Shown: positions 8,563 to 17,464 of the stretch, one piece after another
Position numbering within the stretch: the stretch's first letter is position 1
How the letters are laid out: the number at the start of each line of letters is the position of its first letter
Source of the DNA: Actinokineospora xionganensis
GTDB lineage: Bacteria; Actinomycetota; Actinomycetes; Mycobacteriales; Pseudonocardiaceae
Assembly (NCBI RefSeq): GCF_014323725.1
Contig: NZ_JABVED010000023.1
Location: forward strand, 1-64,000
Length of the DNA stretch: 64,000 bases
Direction of reading: 5' to 3'
Notes under the pieces: generated by a model
What the model was told of the DNA's origin: nothing
The model's database searches: none
The model's input: only the letters and a program-made list of their open reading frames with translations
Position numbers and translations under genes: made by a program

Positions 8563-9487
8563 GACGGCCTACGCGCCGCGCCGGATGGCGGTGTCCAGAG
8601 CGGGCACCGCCACCCGGCGGCGAAGGCGGCAGGCGCACCGGTTGGTGCCGCTGCTCTACGTCGCTCCCGGCTTCCTGTTCTACCTGACGTTCGTGATCGC
8701 GCCCTGGCTGCAGAGTGTGTGGATCTCCCTGTGGGAGTGGAACGGCGTCGGCGTCGCCACCTGGGTCGGCTTGGACAACTACGCCGAGATCCTCGCCGAA
8801 CCCGCCCTGCGCGCGGCGCTGCTCAACGCCTTCGGGTTCATCGTCTTCTACACCGTCATCCCGATCGTGCTGGGACTGGTGCTCGCGGCCGTGGTGGCCG
8901 CGACCCCCTGGCGAGCCATGCCGGTGATCCGCACGGTGCTGTTCCTGCCCCAGATCCTGCCGCTGGTGGCCGTCGGCGTGGTGTGGAAATGGATCTACAG
9001 CGAGGACGGCCCGCTCAACCAGCTGCTGGGGGCGGTGGGCCTCGGTGACTTCGCCAGAGCCTGGCTCGGCGACTTCACGTGGGCCTTCCCCGCCGTGGGT
9101 CTGATCGGGTCGTGGGTGAGCACCGGGTTGTGCTTCCTGCTGCTCCTCTCCGGCATCGGCCGGATCGACCAGTCGCTCTACGAAGCGGCCAAAATGGACG
9201 GTTGCGGACCCGTGCGCGAGTTCTGGCACGTCACGGTTCCGAGTCTGCGCCGCGAGATCGGCGTCGCCGCGACGGTCACGATCATCGCCGCGCTCGCGGG
9301 CTTCGACATCGTCTACGTGATGACCGGTGGCGGCCCTGGCCATGCCACGACCGTGCCCGGTGTGCAGGTCTACGAACTCGTCTTCACCGCGGGCCGTGTC
9401 GGCACCGCGTGCGCGCTGGCCACCGTGCTCAGCGTGCTCACCTGCGCCGTGATGTACGGCATCAACCGCCTGACCAAGGAGCGATGA
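8555..9487 (+). CDS. ABC sugar permease, MalF/UgpA type
   Basis: Integral membrane subunit of 310 residues with about six transmembrane helices. The first is LLYVAPGFLFYLTFVIAPWLQSVW. The cytoplasmic EAA loop EAAKMDGCGPVREFWHVTVPSL, which docks onto the ATPase, is intact at about residues 205-225. The ATG at 8555 overlaps the end of the binding-protein gene by 8 bp. It pairs with the permease at 9484 to form the channel. Confidence 0.92.
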   Translation: MAETAYAPRRMAVSRAGTATRRRRRQAHRLVPLLYVAPGFLFYLTFVIAPWLQSVWISLWEWNGVGVATWVGLDNYAEILAEPALRAALLNAFGFIVFYTVIPIVLGLVLAAVVAATPWRAMPVIRTVLFLPQILPLVAVGVVWKWIYSEDGPLNQLLGAVGLGDFARAWLGDFTWAFPAVGLIGSWVSTGLCFLLLLSGIGRIDQSLYEAAKMDGCGPVREFWHVTVPSLRREIGVAATVTIIAALAGFDIVYVMTGGGPGHATTVPGVQVYELVFTAGRVGTACALATVLSVLTCAVMYGINRLTKER

Positions 9488-10293
9488 TGACCCGCTTCCT
9501 CACCAGAGGCGCACTGGTCCTCGCGGCCGCGACGGTGTTGTTCCCGTTCCTGGCGATCCTTTCCGCCGCACTGCAGCCGCCGTCGACGCTGTCGCCGGGA
9601 CTCGCCTGGCCGTCGTCGCCGCACTGGGAGAACTTCGCGACCGCGTGGACCACGGCCGGTTTCGGGTCGCTGCTCAGTTCGAGCGCGATCGTCGCCTTCG
9701 GCGTCGTGCCCATCGCGCTGGTGATGGCCACCCTCGCGGGCTACGGGCTGGCCATGTGCACCCTGCGGATCAAGGGACCGTTGTTCGCGCTGCTCATGCT
9801 CGGCCTGGCGCTGCCGTTCGAGGCGATCGTGATCCCGCTGTACTACGACATGCGCTCGTTCGACCTTCTCAACAGCCACTGGGCGCTGATCCTGCCGCTG
9901 ATCGGCGCGTTCATGCCGTTCGGGGTGTTCTGGATGCGCGCGCACTTCGAGTCCCTGCCTCGGGAACTCGTCGAGGCCGCCGAGATGGACGGCGCCTCGC
10001 ACTGGCGGACCCTCGTGTCGGTGCTGCTGCCCACGGCGCGACCCGCGCTCACCACGTTGGGGCTGCTGAACTTCATGTGGGCGTGGAATCACTTCCTGCT
10101 CGCCCTGATCCTGATCCAGGACCCGGCGAAGCGCACCGCGCCCGCGGGCCTCGGGAAGTTCGTGCAGCAGTTCGGCAAGAACATCCCGCTGCTGTCGGCG
10201 GGAACCATCATCGTGATCACCCCGATCGTGCTGCTCTACCTGTTCTTCCAACGCCACTTCATCAAAGGCATCCTCCAGGGTGCCGTGAAATAG
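9484..10293 (+). CDS. ABC sugar permease, MalG/UgpE type
   Basis: Second membrane subunit of the importer, 269 residues with six predicted helices. The EAA motif is EAAEMDGASHWRTLVSVLLP. Its start overlaps the preceding stop in an ATGA arrangement (ATG 9484, TGA 9485-9487), so translation is coupled; the ATG at 9487 is an equivalent alternative. The closing segment YLFFQRHFIKGILQGAVK is the standard C-terminus of this subunit type. Confidence 0.92.
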   Translation: MMTRFLTRGALVLAAATVLFPFLAILSAALQPPSTLSPGLAWPSSPHWENFATAWTTAGFGSLLSSSAIVAFGVVPIALVMATLAGYGLAMCTLRIKGPLFALLMLGLALPFEAIVIPLYYDMRSFDLLNSHWALILPLIGAFMPFGVFWMRAHFESLPRELVEAAEMDGASHWRTLVSVLLPTARPALTTLGLLNFMWAWNHFLLALILIQDPAKRTAPAGLGKFVQQFGKNIPLLSAGTIIVITPIVLLYLFFQRHFIKGILQGAVK

Positions 10294-10305
10294 GAGCCTT
10301 CACCT

Positions 10306-11595
10306 GTGACAGTCACGCTGGCCATTGTCGGCGCGGGCGCGCGCGGCGCCGCGTACGCCCGCATCGCCGTCGGCTTGGGGGCCGCGTCCGTCGTCGCCGT
10401 CGCCGACCCCGACGACGCACGCAGAACCGCGCTGGCCGCCGAGTTCGACATCCCAGATTCACACGTCTTCGCGGACTGGTCGGACCTCGCCGCGGTGCCC
10501 AAGCTCGCCGACGCCGCGATTGTCGCCACCCCGGACCGCCTGCACGCCGACCCCGCCTGCGCGTTGGCCGACCGCGGCTACGGCCTGCTGCTGGAGAAAC
10601 CGATGGCGCCGACGCAGGCCGACGCGGAGCGGATCGTCCACGCGGTTCAGCGCAACGGCGTGCTTCTCGCTGTGTGCCATGTGTTGCGCTACACCGAATA
10701 CTCGCGGCGCCTCAAGGAGTTGGTCGACGCGGGCCGGATCGGCGACATCGTCACCGTGGACCATCTGGAGCCGGTCGGGTGGTGGCACCACGCCCACTCC
10801 TACGTCCGCGGGCAGTGGGCCGTGGAGGAGACGTCCTCATCGATGCTGCTGGCGAAGTCCTCACATGACATCGACTGGCTCATCCACATCATCGGTCGTC
10901 GAGTCGAGCGCGTCTCCTCCTTCGGCGGACTGTTCCAGTTCCGCCCGGAGAACAAGCCCGCGGGCGCGGGTGACCGCTGTTCGGACTGCCCGGTCGAACG
11001 GTCATGCGCGTATTCCGCGGTGCGGATCTACGAACGGTTCCTTGGCGATCCGGTGTTCGAGCGGTGGCCACTGGGCGTCCTCACCGACGACGTGTCGGCC
11101 GACGGCGTGCGCAAGGCGCTGGAGGAAGGCCCGTACGGCGTGTGTGTCTACTCAGGACACAACGATGTCGTGGACCATCAGGTGGTGAACCTCGAGTTCA
11201 CCGATGGCGTCACCGCCTCGTTCACCATGACCGCGTTCAGCGCCTTGGATTTCCGCAAGACCCGCGTCTTCGGCACCCAGGGCAGCATCGAGGGCGACGG
11301 CAGGCGGATCGTCGTCCACGACTTCCTCACCGACACCCAGGAGAGCATCACCTTCGACACCACCACCGGCAGCGCCTCGGCGGCCGACGGACACGGCGGC
11401 GCCGACACGGAACTGGTCAAGGCCTTCCTCGCAGCGCTGTCCACGGACGAGCACCGCCTCGTGACCAGCGGACCGGCCGAAAGCCTTGAATCACACAAGA
11501 TCGTGTGGGCGGCCGAGCGTGCCCGGCACACTGGAACCGTCGTGACCATCCAGCCGCCCCACCCTTCGGCGGTAGGAAGCCAGTTGGCGTCTTGA
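10306..11595 (+). CDS. Gfo/Idh/MocA family NAD(P)-dependent oxidoreductase
   Basis: Cytoplasmic dehydrogenase of 429 residues. The N-terminal Rossmann fold has the GxGxRG dinucleotide signature (AIVGAGARGAAYA) and VADPDDARR. The EKPMAPTQADAERI segment carries the family's conserved EKP lysine, and the C-terminal alpha/beta domain follows. An unusual central insertion, GDRCSDCPVERSC, holds three cysteines. The GTG start at 10306 has AGGAG about nine bases upstream and lies 12 bp after the permease, so the gene belongs to the sugar operon and probably oxidises or epimerises the imported sugar. The exact substrate is unknown. Confidence 0.9.
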   Translation: MTVTLAIVGAGARGAAYARIAVGLGAASVVAVADPDDARRTALAAEFDIPDSHVFADWSDLAAVPKLADAAIVATPDRLHADPACALADRGYGLLLEKPMAPTQADAERIVHAVQRNGVLLAVCHVLRYTEYSRRLKELVDAGRIGDIVTVDHLEPVGWWHHAHSYVRGQWAVEETSSSMLLAKSSHDIDWLIHIIGRRVERVSSFGGLFQFRPENKPAGAGDRCSDCPVERSCAYSAVRIYERFLGDPVFERWPLGVLTDDVSADGVRKALEEGPYGVCVYSGHNDVVDHQVVNLEFTDGVTASFTMTAFSALDFRKTRVFGTQGSIEGDGRRIVVHDFLTDTQESITFDTTTGSASAADGHGGADTELVKAFLAALSTDEHRLVTSGPAESLESHKIVWAAERARHTGTVVTIQPPHPSAVGSQLAS

Positions 11596-11739
11596 CCGCG
11601 GGGGAGCGGCGCGTCCCGGACGACGGCGCTCAGGTCTGCTGAAATGAGCCGGACTTCGAGGTTTGTCCGGCCGGGGTGAATCCTTTTGCGGTGTCAGGTC
11701 CTCTTATGGGCGATGGTTACGTCAAGAGGGACAGGTGCG

Positions 11740-12330
11740 ATGGACTCGCTACGCGCTGGGGAGGTGGATGTGGTCGCTCGTGGTTGGGCAAGTGAGCAGC
11801 TCATCAAGGCCGCGCAGGCTGGTGACCTGGAGTCGATAACCGCTGTGGTGCACGGGGCCCATCCGCATGTGCGGCGCTTCGCCAGGCAGCTGTGCGCGTC
11901 GTCGCAGGACGCCGAGGACGCGGCGCAGGAGGCGTTGATCGTGCTCTATCGCAAGATCGGGTCCTTGCGTGCCTCGGCGGCGCTTGCCTCCTGGATGTTC
12001 CGGATTGTCCGGAATGAGTGCCTGCGCCGGGCCCAACGCCTGCTCGACCACCGCGACGAGGTCCCCGCGGATCCCGTCGCGTCGGCCGAGGACGAAGTGC
12101 TCAGGCGGCTGGAAGCCGAGCGCGTGGCGGAGGCCATCCGGGCGTTGCCCGACCTTCAGCGCCGCGTGCTGATCATGCGTGACGTCCTGGGTCACCCGGG
12201 ACGGACGGTCGCCGAGACGCTAGGGGTGAGCACCGCGGCGATGAAGTCCAACCTGCATCGGGCCAGGACCACGCTCCGGCTCACCCTGCGTGGGCAGACG
12301 ACGGTCGATGTCGACCCCACAAGCGCCTGA
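11740..12330 (+). CDS. ECF RNA polymerase sigma factor
   Basis: A 196-residue sigma-70 family protein with region 2 (VRRFARQLCASSQDAEDAAQEALIVLYRKIGSLRASAALASWMFRIVRNECLRRAQ) and region 4 (IRALPDLQRRVLIMRDVLGHPGRTVAETLGVSTAAMKSNLHRARTTLR), and little else. The ATG at 11740 has GAGGGA upstream; ATGs at 11713 and 11686 are alternatives. No anti-sigma gene adjoins it. The next gene, 38 bp downstream, is a thiol peroxidase-like redoxin, suggesting an oxidative-stress regulon. Confidence 0.88.
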   Translation: MDSLRAGEVDVVARGWASEQLIKAAQAGDLESITAVVHGAHPHVRRFARQLCASSQDAEDAAQEALIVLYRKIGSLRASAALASWMFRIVRNECLRRAQRLLDHRDEVPADPVASAEDEVLRRLEAERVAEAIRALPDLQRRVLIMRDVLGHPGRTVAETLGVSTAAMKSNLHRARTTLRLTLRGQTTVDVDPTSA

Positions 12331-12368
12331 CCCGAACGACAAATCCCAACCCGAAGGGAAGCTTCGCC

Positions 12369-12836
12369 ATGCTCGAATCCGGATCGCCCGCACCGCGAAT
12401 GGTTCTGGAAGACACCGAGGGACAGACCGTCCTCCTCTCCGACTACCAGGGCAGGCACGCGGTGCTGATCTACTTCATGCGATCGACCTCCTGTCCGGTC
12501 TGCAATCGGCATGTCCGAGATCTCGTCGACCGTGGCGACGACATGGCGGCCGACGACGTTCAGGTGCTTCTCGCGGTCCCGGACGATCGTGAGACCGCGG
12601 CCAGGTGGAAGGCGAAACACCAGGTCCCGTTCCCCGTTCTCACCGGCCGCGACGGCAGTCCACACGAGATGATCGGTCTGGGCAGGAAGGTGTTCGGGTC
12701 GATGCGGCAGTCCGGCAGCGTCCTCATCGACCGCCAGGGCGTCGTCCGCCACGCGCACGGCGCCACCATGCCCACGAGCAGCTACGACAAGGCGGGGATC
12801 GCCGCGGCCATCGCCTCCCTGCGCACCCCGGCCTGA
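12369..12836 (+). CDS. Peroxiredoxin / thioredoxin-like (AhpC-TSA) protein
   Basis: A 155-residue thioredoxin-fold protein. The active site is STSCPVCNRH (Cys42 and Cys45), followed by a peroxiredoxin-like core (VQVLLAVPDDRETAARWKAKHQVPFPVLTGRDG) and the cis-Pro-region segment GSVLIDRQGVVRHAH. The family reduces peroxides or disulfides in the cytoplasm; no signal peptide is present. GAAGGGA precedes the ATG. It is probably cotranscribed with the ECF sigma factor. Confidence 0.85.
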   Translation: MLESGSPAPRMVLEDTEGQTVLLSDYQGRHAVLIYFMRSTSCPVCNRHVRDLVDRGDDMAADDVQVLLAVPDDRETAARWKAKHQVPFPVLTGRDGSPHEMIGLGRKVFGSMRQSGSVLIDRQGVVRHAHGATMPTSSYDKAGIAAAIASLRTPA

Positions 12837-12980
12837 CCCCGCGGCGCTCCGCCGACACCCTTGGTCAGGCCTCGTGTGCGCGGAAGTGACTGCGGAATGA
12901 TTGAAGCTGATTGAATCTGTTAACTTGTGTTCATCTCCCGTCAATCATGAGAGGTTCCTGCGCTTCCTTCGGGAGTACTC

Positions 12981-15191
12981 ATGAAGACCCTGCTTCGTTC
13001 GCGGCCCGCGCGGCTCGCCGCCGCCGTCACTTCGATCTCGGCCGTGGTGGCCACCCTGGCCGTGGTCGGCACGGCGCCGCCGTCCGTGGCGGCCTCGCTC
13101 GCGACCTACACCGTCACCGTCGACTCCATTGGCACCTATCCGCATCCCACCGACACCGGGGCGGGCACCTACATCGACAAGGACGGGACGTTCTACTTCC
13201 AGCAGTCCGCGTCCCTCTATGGGGCGACCCAGCACCGAGAGTGGGAGTTCTTCACCGGCACCAACTTCGAGACGGCGACCCGTTCGCCAATCAGCGACGC
13301 CGTCAACCCGAACAACTGGGCAGACAAGAACAGCGACACCACCTGGCGCTGCAACAACAGCCCCACGGGCGTCGAGTCGACCTACGCGCCATCGACGGGC
13401 AGCTACTCGCAGCGCAACTTCTGCACGCTGATCGGCGTCTGGGTGGACCCGGACACCGGTGACTGGTACGGGTTGGTGCACAACGAGTTCACCCCGCAGC
13501 CCTTCGGCGACGGCCTGCACTACGACTCGATCGACTACGCCGTGTCCAAGGACCAGGGTCGGACCTGGGTCATCCGCGACCACGCGATCACCTCGCCGTA
13601 CAGCACGAAGCGCAACGACACCGCCGCCTTCCCAAACCAGACCTACCACTACGGGACGGGCGACCAGCGTCTGTTCGTCGACGCCGCCTCCGGGTACTTC
13701 TACGTGTTCTACGGCTCGCGCATCGTCGACAAAGCGGGGACCTGGAGGGCGTTCTACGGCCACGTCGCGCGCTCGCCGATCTCGTCGAAGATGGCGAAGG
13801 GCTCCTGGCAGAAGTGGTACGGCGGCTCGTGGTCGCAGGCGGGCGTCGGCGGGCGCGAGAGCAACATGGTTCCGATCAGCACCAACGCCAACGGGTACAC
13901 CCCGACCACCGCCGAGTACAACCCGGCCAACACCGGCACCGCGAGCCAGCAGATCGCGGCGGGAAAGATGCCGCCGACGTCGCCGCTGTTCGTCATGAAC
14001 ATCGCGTACAACGCACACCTCCGCCTCTACATCGGCACCCCGCAGGCGGTCGACCAGTCCGGCAACGCACCGCAGGAGATCTACGCGACCGACAACCTCG
14101 CGACCCAGAAGTGGTTCAAGCTGGGCGACACCGGCGGCTACCGCAATGCGTCGTGGTACCGCTGGTTCCTCGACACCGCTAGCAAGACCGGGTCCACCAT
14201 CGTCGGCAAGACCTTCCGCAGCTACTGCTCCTTCGGCTGCGCGAACAACACCAGCGGTCAGTACATCAACGCCACCATCACCTCGTCGACCGCCACTGCG
14301 TCCCCTGTGGACACAAGCAGGTCGTACACCATCGGCGTGACCGGGGGTCGTGTCCTCGCGCAGGCCGGCGGCAGCACGGCGACGACGTCGGTCAGCTCGG
14401 CGACCGGCTCGAACGCGGAGAGGTGGGCCTTCCATCCCACCGGTGACGGCGCCTACCGCATCGTCAACGTCGGCTCCGGCAACGCCCTTGGCGTCACCTC
14501 CTCGGCCAACTCCGGCCGGGCCTGGGGCGCCAAGCCCACGGTGACTGCGGGCTCCACCGTCGGCCGGCAGTGGTGGGTGGTGCCCTCCGGCAGCACGTAC
14601 CGCTTGGTCAACCGCTACAGCGGCCTCGTGATCGCATTGTCCGCCGACAGCACCCGCACCGCGGAGACCACCCCGCTGCGCACGTGGAGCAACGCCACCG
14701 GCAACGCTGTCGGCGGCACCCGAACCGCCGCCGAGCAGACGATCGCCCTGACCGCGGTCGGAACCGCCCCGCCGCCCACCACCCTCGATGGCACCCACAC
14801 CCTTGCCGCATCGGGCAAGGCGCTGGACAACCCCGGCCACTCCACCACCGCGGGCACCCAGCTCATCACCTGGAGCCCCAACGGAGGCGCCAACCAGACG
14901 TGGGTCTTCACGTCCAACCCCGACGGCACCTACCAGATCAAGAACGGCGAGTCGAACCTCTGTGTCGACGTGGCCGACTACTCGACCGCCGCGGGCGGCA
15001 AGATCGTCCAGTGGACCTGTACGGGAGGCGCCAACCAACGCTGGGCCGCCACCAGACTCGCCGATGGGACCTATGCGCTGAAGTCCCAGAGCAGTGGCCT
15101 GCTCCTCACCACCGCGTCCACGACGGACGGTGCGCTGGTCACCCAACAGAGCGACACCGGTTCAGCTTTGCAGCGCTGGATTGTCGGCTGA
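12981..15191 (+). CDS. Secreted beta-propeller-like protein with ricin-B lectin tail
   Basis: A 736-residue exoprotein with a long signal peptide (MKTLLRSRPARLAAAVTSISAVVATLAVVG...VAA). Residues ~40-440 contain propeller-like strands (GTGAGTYIDKDGTFYF, DSIDYAVSKDQGRTW, GDQRLFVDAASGYFYVFY) that resemble GH43/sialidase-type five-bladed folds, but I cannot assign a family or catalytic residues. Residues ~445-600 form one trefoil-like region, and ~605-736 a clear ricin-B lectin domain with GGANQTW and GGANQRW repeats, typical of carbohydrate binding. GGGAG lies six bases before the ATG. A strong terminator follows. It probably acts on a polysaccharide, possibly with the GH16 enzyme. Confidence 0.8.
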   Translation: MKTLLRSRPARLAAAVTSISAVVATLAVVGTAPPSVAASLATYTVTVDSIGTYPHPTDTGAGTYIDKDGTFYFQQSASLYGATQHREWEFFTGTNFETATRSPISDAVNPNNWADKNSDTTWRCNNSPTGVESTYAPSTGSYSQRNFCTLIGVWVDPDTGDWYGLVHNEFTPQPFGDGLHYDSIDYAVSKDQGRTWVIRDHAITSPYSTKRNDTAAFPNQTYHYGTGDQRLFVDAASGYFYVFYGSRIVDKAGTWRAFYGHVARSPISSKMAKGSWQKWYGGSWSQAGVGGRESNMVPISTNANGYTPTTAEYNPANTGTASQQIAAGKMPPTSPLFVMNIAYNAHLRLYIGTPQAVDQSGNAPQEIYATDNLATQKWFKLGDTGGYRNASWYRWFLDTASKTGSTIVGKTFRSYCSFGCANNTSGQYINATITSSTATASPVDTSRSYTIGVTGGRVLAQAGGSTATTSVSSATGSNAERWAFHPTGDGAYRIVNVGSGNALGVTSSANSGRAWGAKPTVTAGSTVGRQWWVVPSGSTYRLVNRYSGLVIALSADSTRTAETTPLRTWSNATGNAVGGTRTAAEQTIALTAVGTAPPPTTLDGTHTLAASGKALDNPGHSTTAGTQLITWSPNGGANQTWVFTSNPDGTYQIKNGESNLCVDVADYSTAAGGKIVQWTCTGGANQRWAATRLADGTYALKSQSSGLLLTTASTTDGALVTQQSDTGSALQRWIVG

Positions 15192-15712
15192 CCTGGACAC
15201 CGAGAACGGGCCGGGAGCACACGCTCCCGGCCCGTTTCCTGAGTGGGTGCCCGCTGAAGCAGGTTTGAAGCCTCGGTGAGCGGGTTGTCGTCCCGGTGTT
15301 GGGGGCGAGTCCAGCGCTGAAAGCGTTTCGAGGCAACGACTTCGGCGTGCCGCCGGTCGGGCCTTCGGACTGGTGGCACTGGCAACAGTGTGGTGGTACT
15401 TGGCGCAGAGGCTGCCGCCGGCGTACTTGATGACCTGTGATCCACGCGTTCGGTGGCGGCGATCGTTCTTCGGGATCCTGCTCGTTGCGTTGACGTAGGG
15501 ATATGCCGCTTGGCTGCGGTGGACCGCGGCCCGTTTGGTGCGTGATCGGTTTCGAAGGGGACCCCGGTCGGGTTTCTCGCCTTGACCGCCGCCTTGGCCA
15601 TGGCCGCGGCGGTGACGTGGGGATACCCATCCTTGTTCGTCCACGTGTTCGCGGATTCATCTTCGATCACGCAGTGCGGACGGCCTTTCTGGTGGCCGAC
15701 TTGGTATGACAT
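15071..15712 (-). CDS. Doubtful ORF with a strong ribosome binding site; possibly decayed
   Basis: An ATG at 15712 follows a near-ideal AAGGAG with six-base spacing and opens a frame starting MSYQVGHQKGRPHCVIEDES. The first ~75 residues look plausible (NTWTNKDGYPHVTAAAMAKAAVKARNPTG). Beyond this the composition becomes Ser/Thr/Pro/Arg-rich, and the frame runs 121 bp into the 3' end of the convergent exoprotein gene. A different minus-strand frame in 15162-15644 also looks partly coding, so a frameshift is likely. No family is recognised. The rest of the gap, 15713-15836, shows no gene. Confidence 0.3.
   Translation of the reverse strand: MSYQVGHQKGRPHCVIEDESANTWTNKDGYPHVTAAAMAKAAVKARNPTGVPFETDHAPNGPRSTAAKRHIPTSTQRAGSRRTIAATERVDHRSSSTPAAASAPSTTTLLPVPPVRRPDRRHAEVVASKRFQRWTRPQHRDDNPLTEASNLLQRAPTQETGRERVLPARSRCPGQPTIQRCKAEPVSLCWVTSAPSVVDAVVRSRPLLWDFSA
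15205..15236 (+). terminator. Rho-independent-type terminator
   Basis: A perfect 14-bp inverted repeat (AACGGGCCGGGAGC and its complement) around an ACAC loop begins 13 bp after the exoprotein stop, followed by TTCCT. Such GC-rich hairpins with short U tracts are the usual actinomycete form. Confidence 0.8.
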
Positions 15713-15836
15713 GTGAGCTCCTTCGGTTCGGCCGGTGTTCGGCGGAACCGAAGGCATCACCAGGGTGCTGCCAGTCGGCTGTCACCGCACGCCACGGTCG
15801 ATGTGGGGGTTGCGCGGCTGCCCGCGGGTGATATAG

Positions 15837-15852
15837 TCAACATATCGGTTGA
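15837..15852 (+). promoter_or_regulatory. Operator-like inverted repeat TCAAC-N6-GTTGA before arsR operon
   Basis: GTCAACATATCGGTTGAT sits 22 bp before the ArsR start. A plausible promoter (TTGCGC at 15810, 16-bp spacer, TATAGT at 15832) overlaps its left arm, so a bound protein would block initiation. The same TCAAC-N6-GTTGA pattern occurs twice upstream of the gene at 17513. Confidence 0.65.
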
Positions 15853-15873
15853 TAAAGAAATGAGTTGACCAAC

Positions 15874-16218
15874 ATGGCTGTTGACGAGGTGGAGGAGCGG
15901 TTGAACCGCGCGTTCACCGCGCTGGGCGACCCCGTTCGACGCGCGATGATCGCGCGGCTTTCCCGTGCCGACGCGACGGTGAACGAGCTGGCCGAACCTT
16001 TCTCCATCACCAAGCAGGCGGTCTCGCGGCACATTCAGGTGCTGGAAGCGGCCGGCCTGATCACTCGCAGCCGGGACGCCCAGCGCAGGCCGTGTCACCT
16101 CGACGCGGCCGCCCTGGAGGAACTGACCAGCTGGATCGACAAGTACCGGCTGGTCGCCGAGCGGCGCTATCGCCGACTCGACGCGGTGCTGGAAACCATT
16201 AAGGAGCAGGAAAAGTGA
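15874..16218 (+). CDS. ArsR family repressor (SRPBCC-associated type)
   Basis: A compact winged-helix regulator of 114 residues: LNRAFTALGDPVRRAMIARLSRADATVNELAEPFSITKQAVSRHIQVLEAAGLITRSRDAQRRPCHLD. It belongs to the ArsR subgroup that is almost always paired with an AHSA1/SRPBCC gene, and it lacks a metal-binding cysteine pair in the recognition helix. The ATG at 15874 is preferred over a TTG nine bases earlier. Its stop overlaps the GTG of the next gene (GTGA). It probably represses its own operon through the inverted repeat at 15837-15852. Confidence 0.92.
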   Translation: MAVDEVEERLNRAFTALGDPVRRAMIARLSRADATVNELAEPFSITKQAVSRHIQVLEAAGLITRSRDAQRRPCHLDAAALEELTSWIDKYRLVAERRYRRLDAVLETIKEQEK

Positions 16219-16679
16219 ACGAGACAACGATCACCACCCCATCTGGCACGCCGTTCATCGACATCGTGCGCGAGTTCGACGCGACCCCGGCCCAGGTGTT
16301 CCGGGCCTGGACCGACCCCGAGCTTGTCCCGCACTGGCTGGGACCGTCCGGGATGACGGCGACCGTGGTCGAGTACGACGTGACCTCGGGTGGTCGCTAC
16401 CACTACGTCCACCGTGACGACTCGGGTGAATACAGCTTCCGCGGCGTGTTCCACGCTGTCGTGGCGAACGAGCGGATCGTGCAGACCTTCCAGTACGACG
16501 GGTGGCCGGACGACGTCAGCCTCGAGACGCTGACCTTCGAGGACCTCGGTGGGCGCACCCGGGTGCACACCCACTCCGTGTTCCCGTCGGTGCGCAGCCG
16601 TGACGCGATGGTCGAGAGCGGCATGGAACACGGTGTCCGCGACTCGATGGCGCGCCTGGAAGAGCTGCTGGCCCGATGA
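16215..16679 (+). CDS. SRPBCC (AHSA1-like) domain protein
   Basis: A 154-residue single-domain START/Bet v1-like protein. Typical features are VREFDATPAQVFRAWTDPELVPHWLGPSGMT at the start, the central EYDVTSGGRYHYVH, and the long C-terminal helix MVESGMEHGVRDSMARLEELL. The fold makes a hydrophobic ligand pocket; the ligand is unknown. The GTG start overlaps the ArsR stop, so the two are translationally coupled. Confidence 0.9.
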   Translation: MNETTITTPSGTPFIDIVREFDATPAQVFRAWTDPELVPHWLGPSGMTATVVEYDVTSGGRYHYVHRDDSGEYSFRGVFHAVVANERIVQTFQYDGWPDDVSLETLTFEDLGGRTRVHTHSVFPSVRSRDAMVESGMEHGVRDSMARLEELLAR

Positions 16680-17290
16680 CCGGTCAGGTGATCGTGGACA
16701 TCTCGATGTCCCTCGACGGATATGTGACCGGGCCGGGAGCGGACCAGCAGCATGGGCTCGGTGTCGGCGGGGAACCGTTGCACGACTGGGTGTTCGACCA
16801 GGCCCCGCTCAATCGGAAGACGCTGGACGACATGCTCGCCCGAACCGGCGCCGTGATCATGGGCCGCCGCACGTTCGACGTCGTCGACGGCCCCGACGGC
16901 TGGAACGACGAGGTCGGCTACGGCGCCGAGCGTGAGCGGACCGTGGCGCCACCGCCGGTGTTCGTGCTGACCCACGCGGCGCCGGAAACCTGGCGCCTCG
17001 GCGACCGGTTCACGTTCGTCACCGACGGACCGCACAGCGCGGTGGCCAAAGCCCGCGCCGCGGCAGGCGCGAAGGATGTGGTGATCATGGGCGGCGGCCA
17101 GATCTGCCACGCGTTCCTGGCCGCGGGACTGGTGGATCTGCTCGACATCCACCTCGCGCCCATCGTCCTCGGCGCGGGTACCCGACTCTTCCCGGTCGAG
17201 GACTCCCCGAGGGTGCGCTTGGAGCTGGTGGAGTCGGTGTCCGCGCCGAGTGCGGAGCACTTGTCCTACAAGGTGATCGCCGAACGCTGA
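16676..17290 (+). CDS. RibD C-terminal / dihydrofolate reductase-like protein
   Basis: A 204-residue protein of the dihydrofolate-reductase superfamily, RibD_C type. It has VIVDISMSLDGYVTGPGA at the N-terminus, MLARTGAVIMGRRTFDVV, the NADPH-contact segment AGAKDVVIMGGGQICHAFLAAGLVDLLDIHLAPIVLGAGTRLF, and a short closing strand. Members act as NADPH-dependent reductases on pteridine- or riboflavin-like substrates; the substrate here is unknown. The ATG overlaps the previous stop (ATGA), making this the third gene of the ArsR operon. Confidence 0.9.
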   Translation: MTGQVIVDISMSLDGYVTGPGADQQHGLGVGGEPLHDWVFDQAPLNRKTLDDMLARTGAVIMGRRTFDVVDGPDGWNDEVGYGAERERTVAPPPVFVLTHAAPETWRLGDRFTFVTDGPHSAVAKARAAAGAKDVVIMGGGQICHAFLAAGLVDLLDIHLAPIVLGAGTRLFPVEDSPRVRLELVESVSAPSAEHLSYKVIAER

Positions 17291-17464
17291 CTGCCGTTGG
17301 TCGGTGTAGGTCTCGTCGCGGAGGCCGATCATCCGTCGCGGCCACCGCGTGCCCCACGACTTGCCCGACGTCGTGGTTTCGGCTGGCGGAGATTCGCGTT
17401 CAGGACCACGACGTTGGTGAGTAGCCAGTTGTGAGTCGAATACGGGTGCGGAGTCGACATCGCG

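Noticed and set aside
12945-15146. 733-codon minus-strand frame opposite the ricin-tailed exoprotein
   Set aside because: The composition is a codon shadow (Arg/Gly/Val-rich), with no start signal and no domains, while the plus strand has a signal peptide and QxW repeats.
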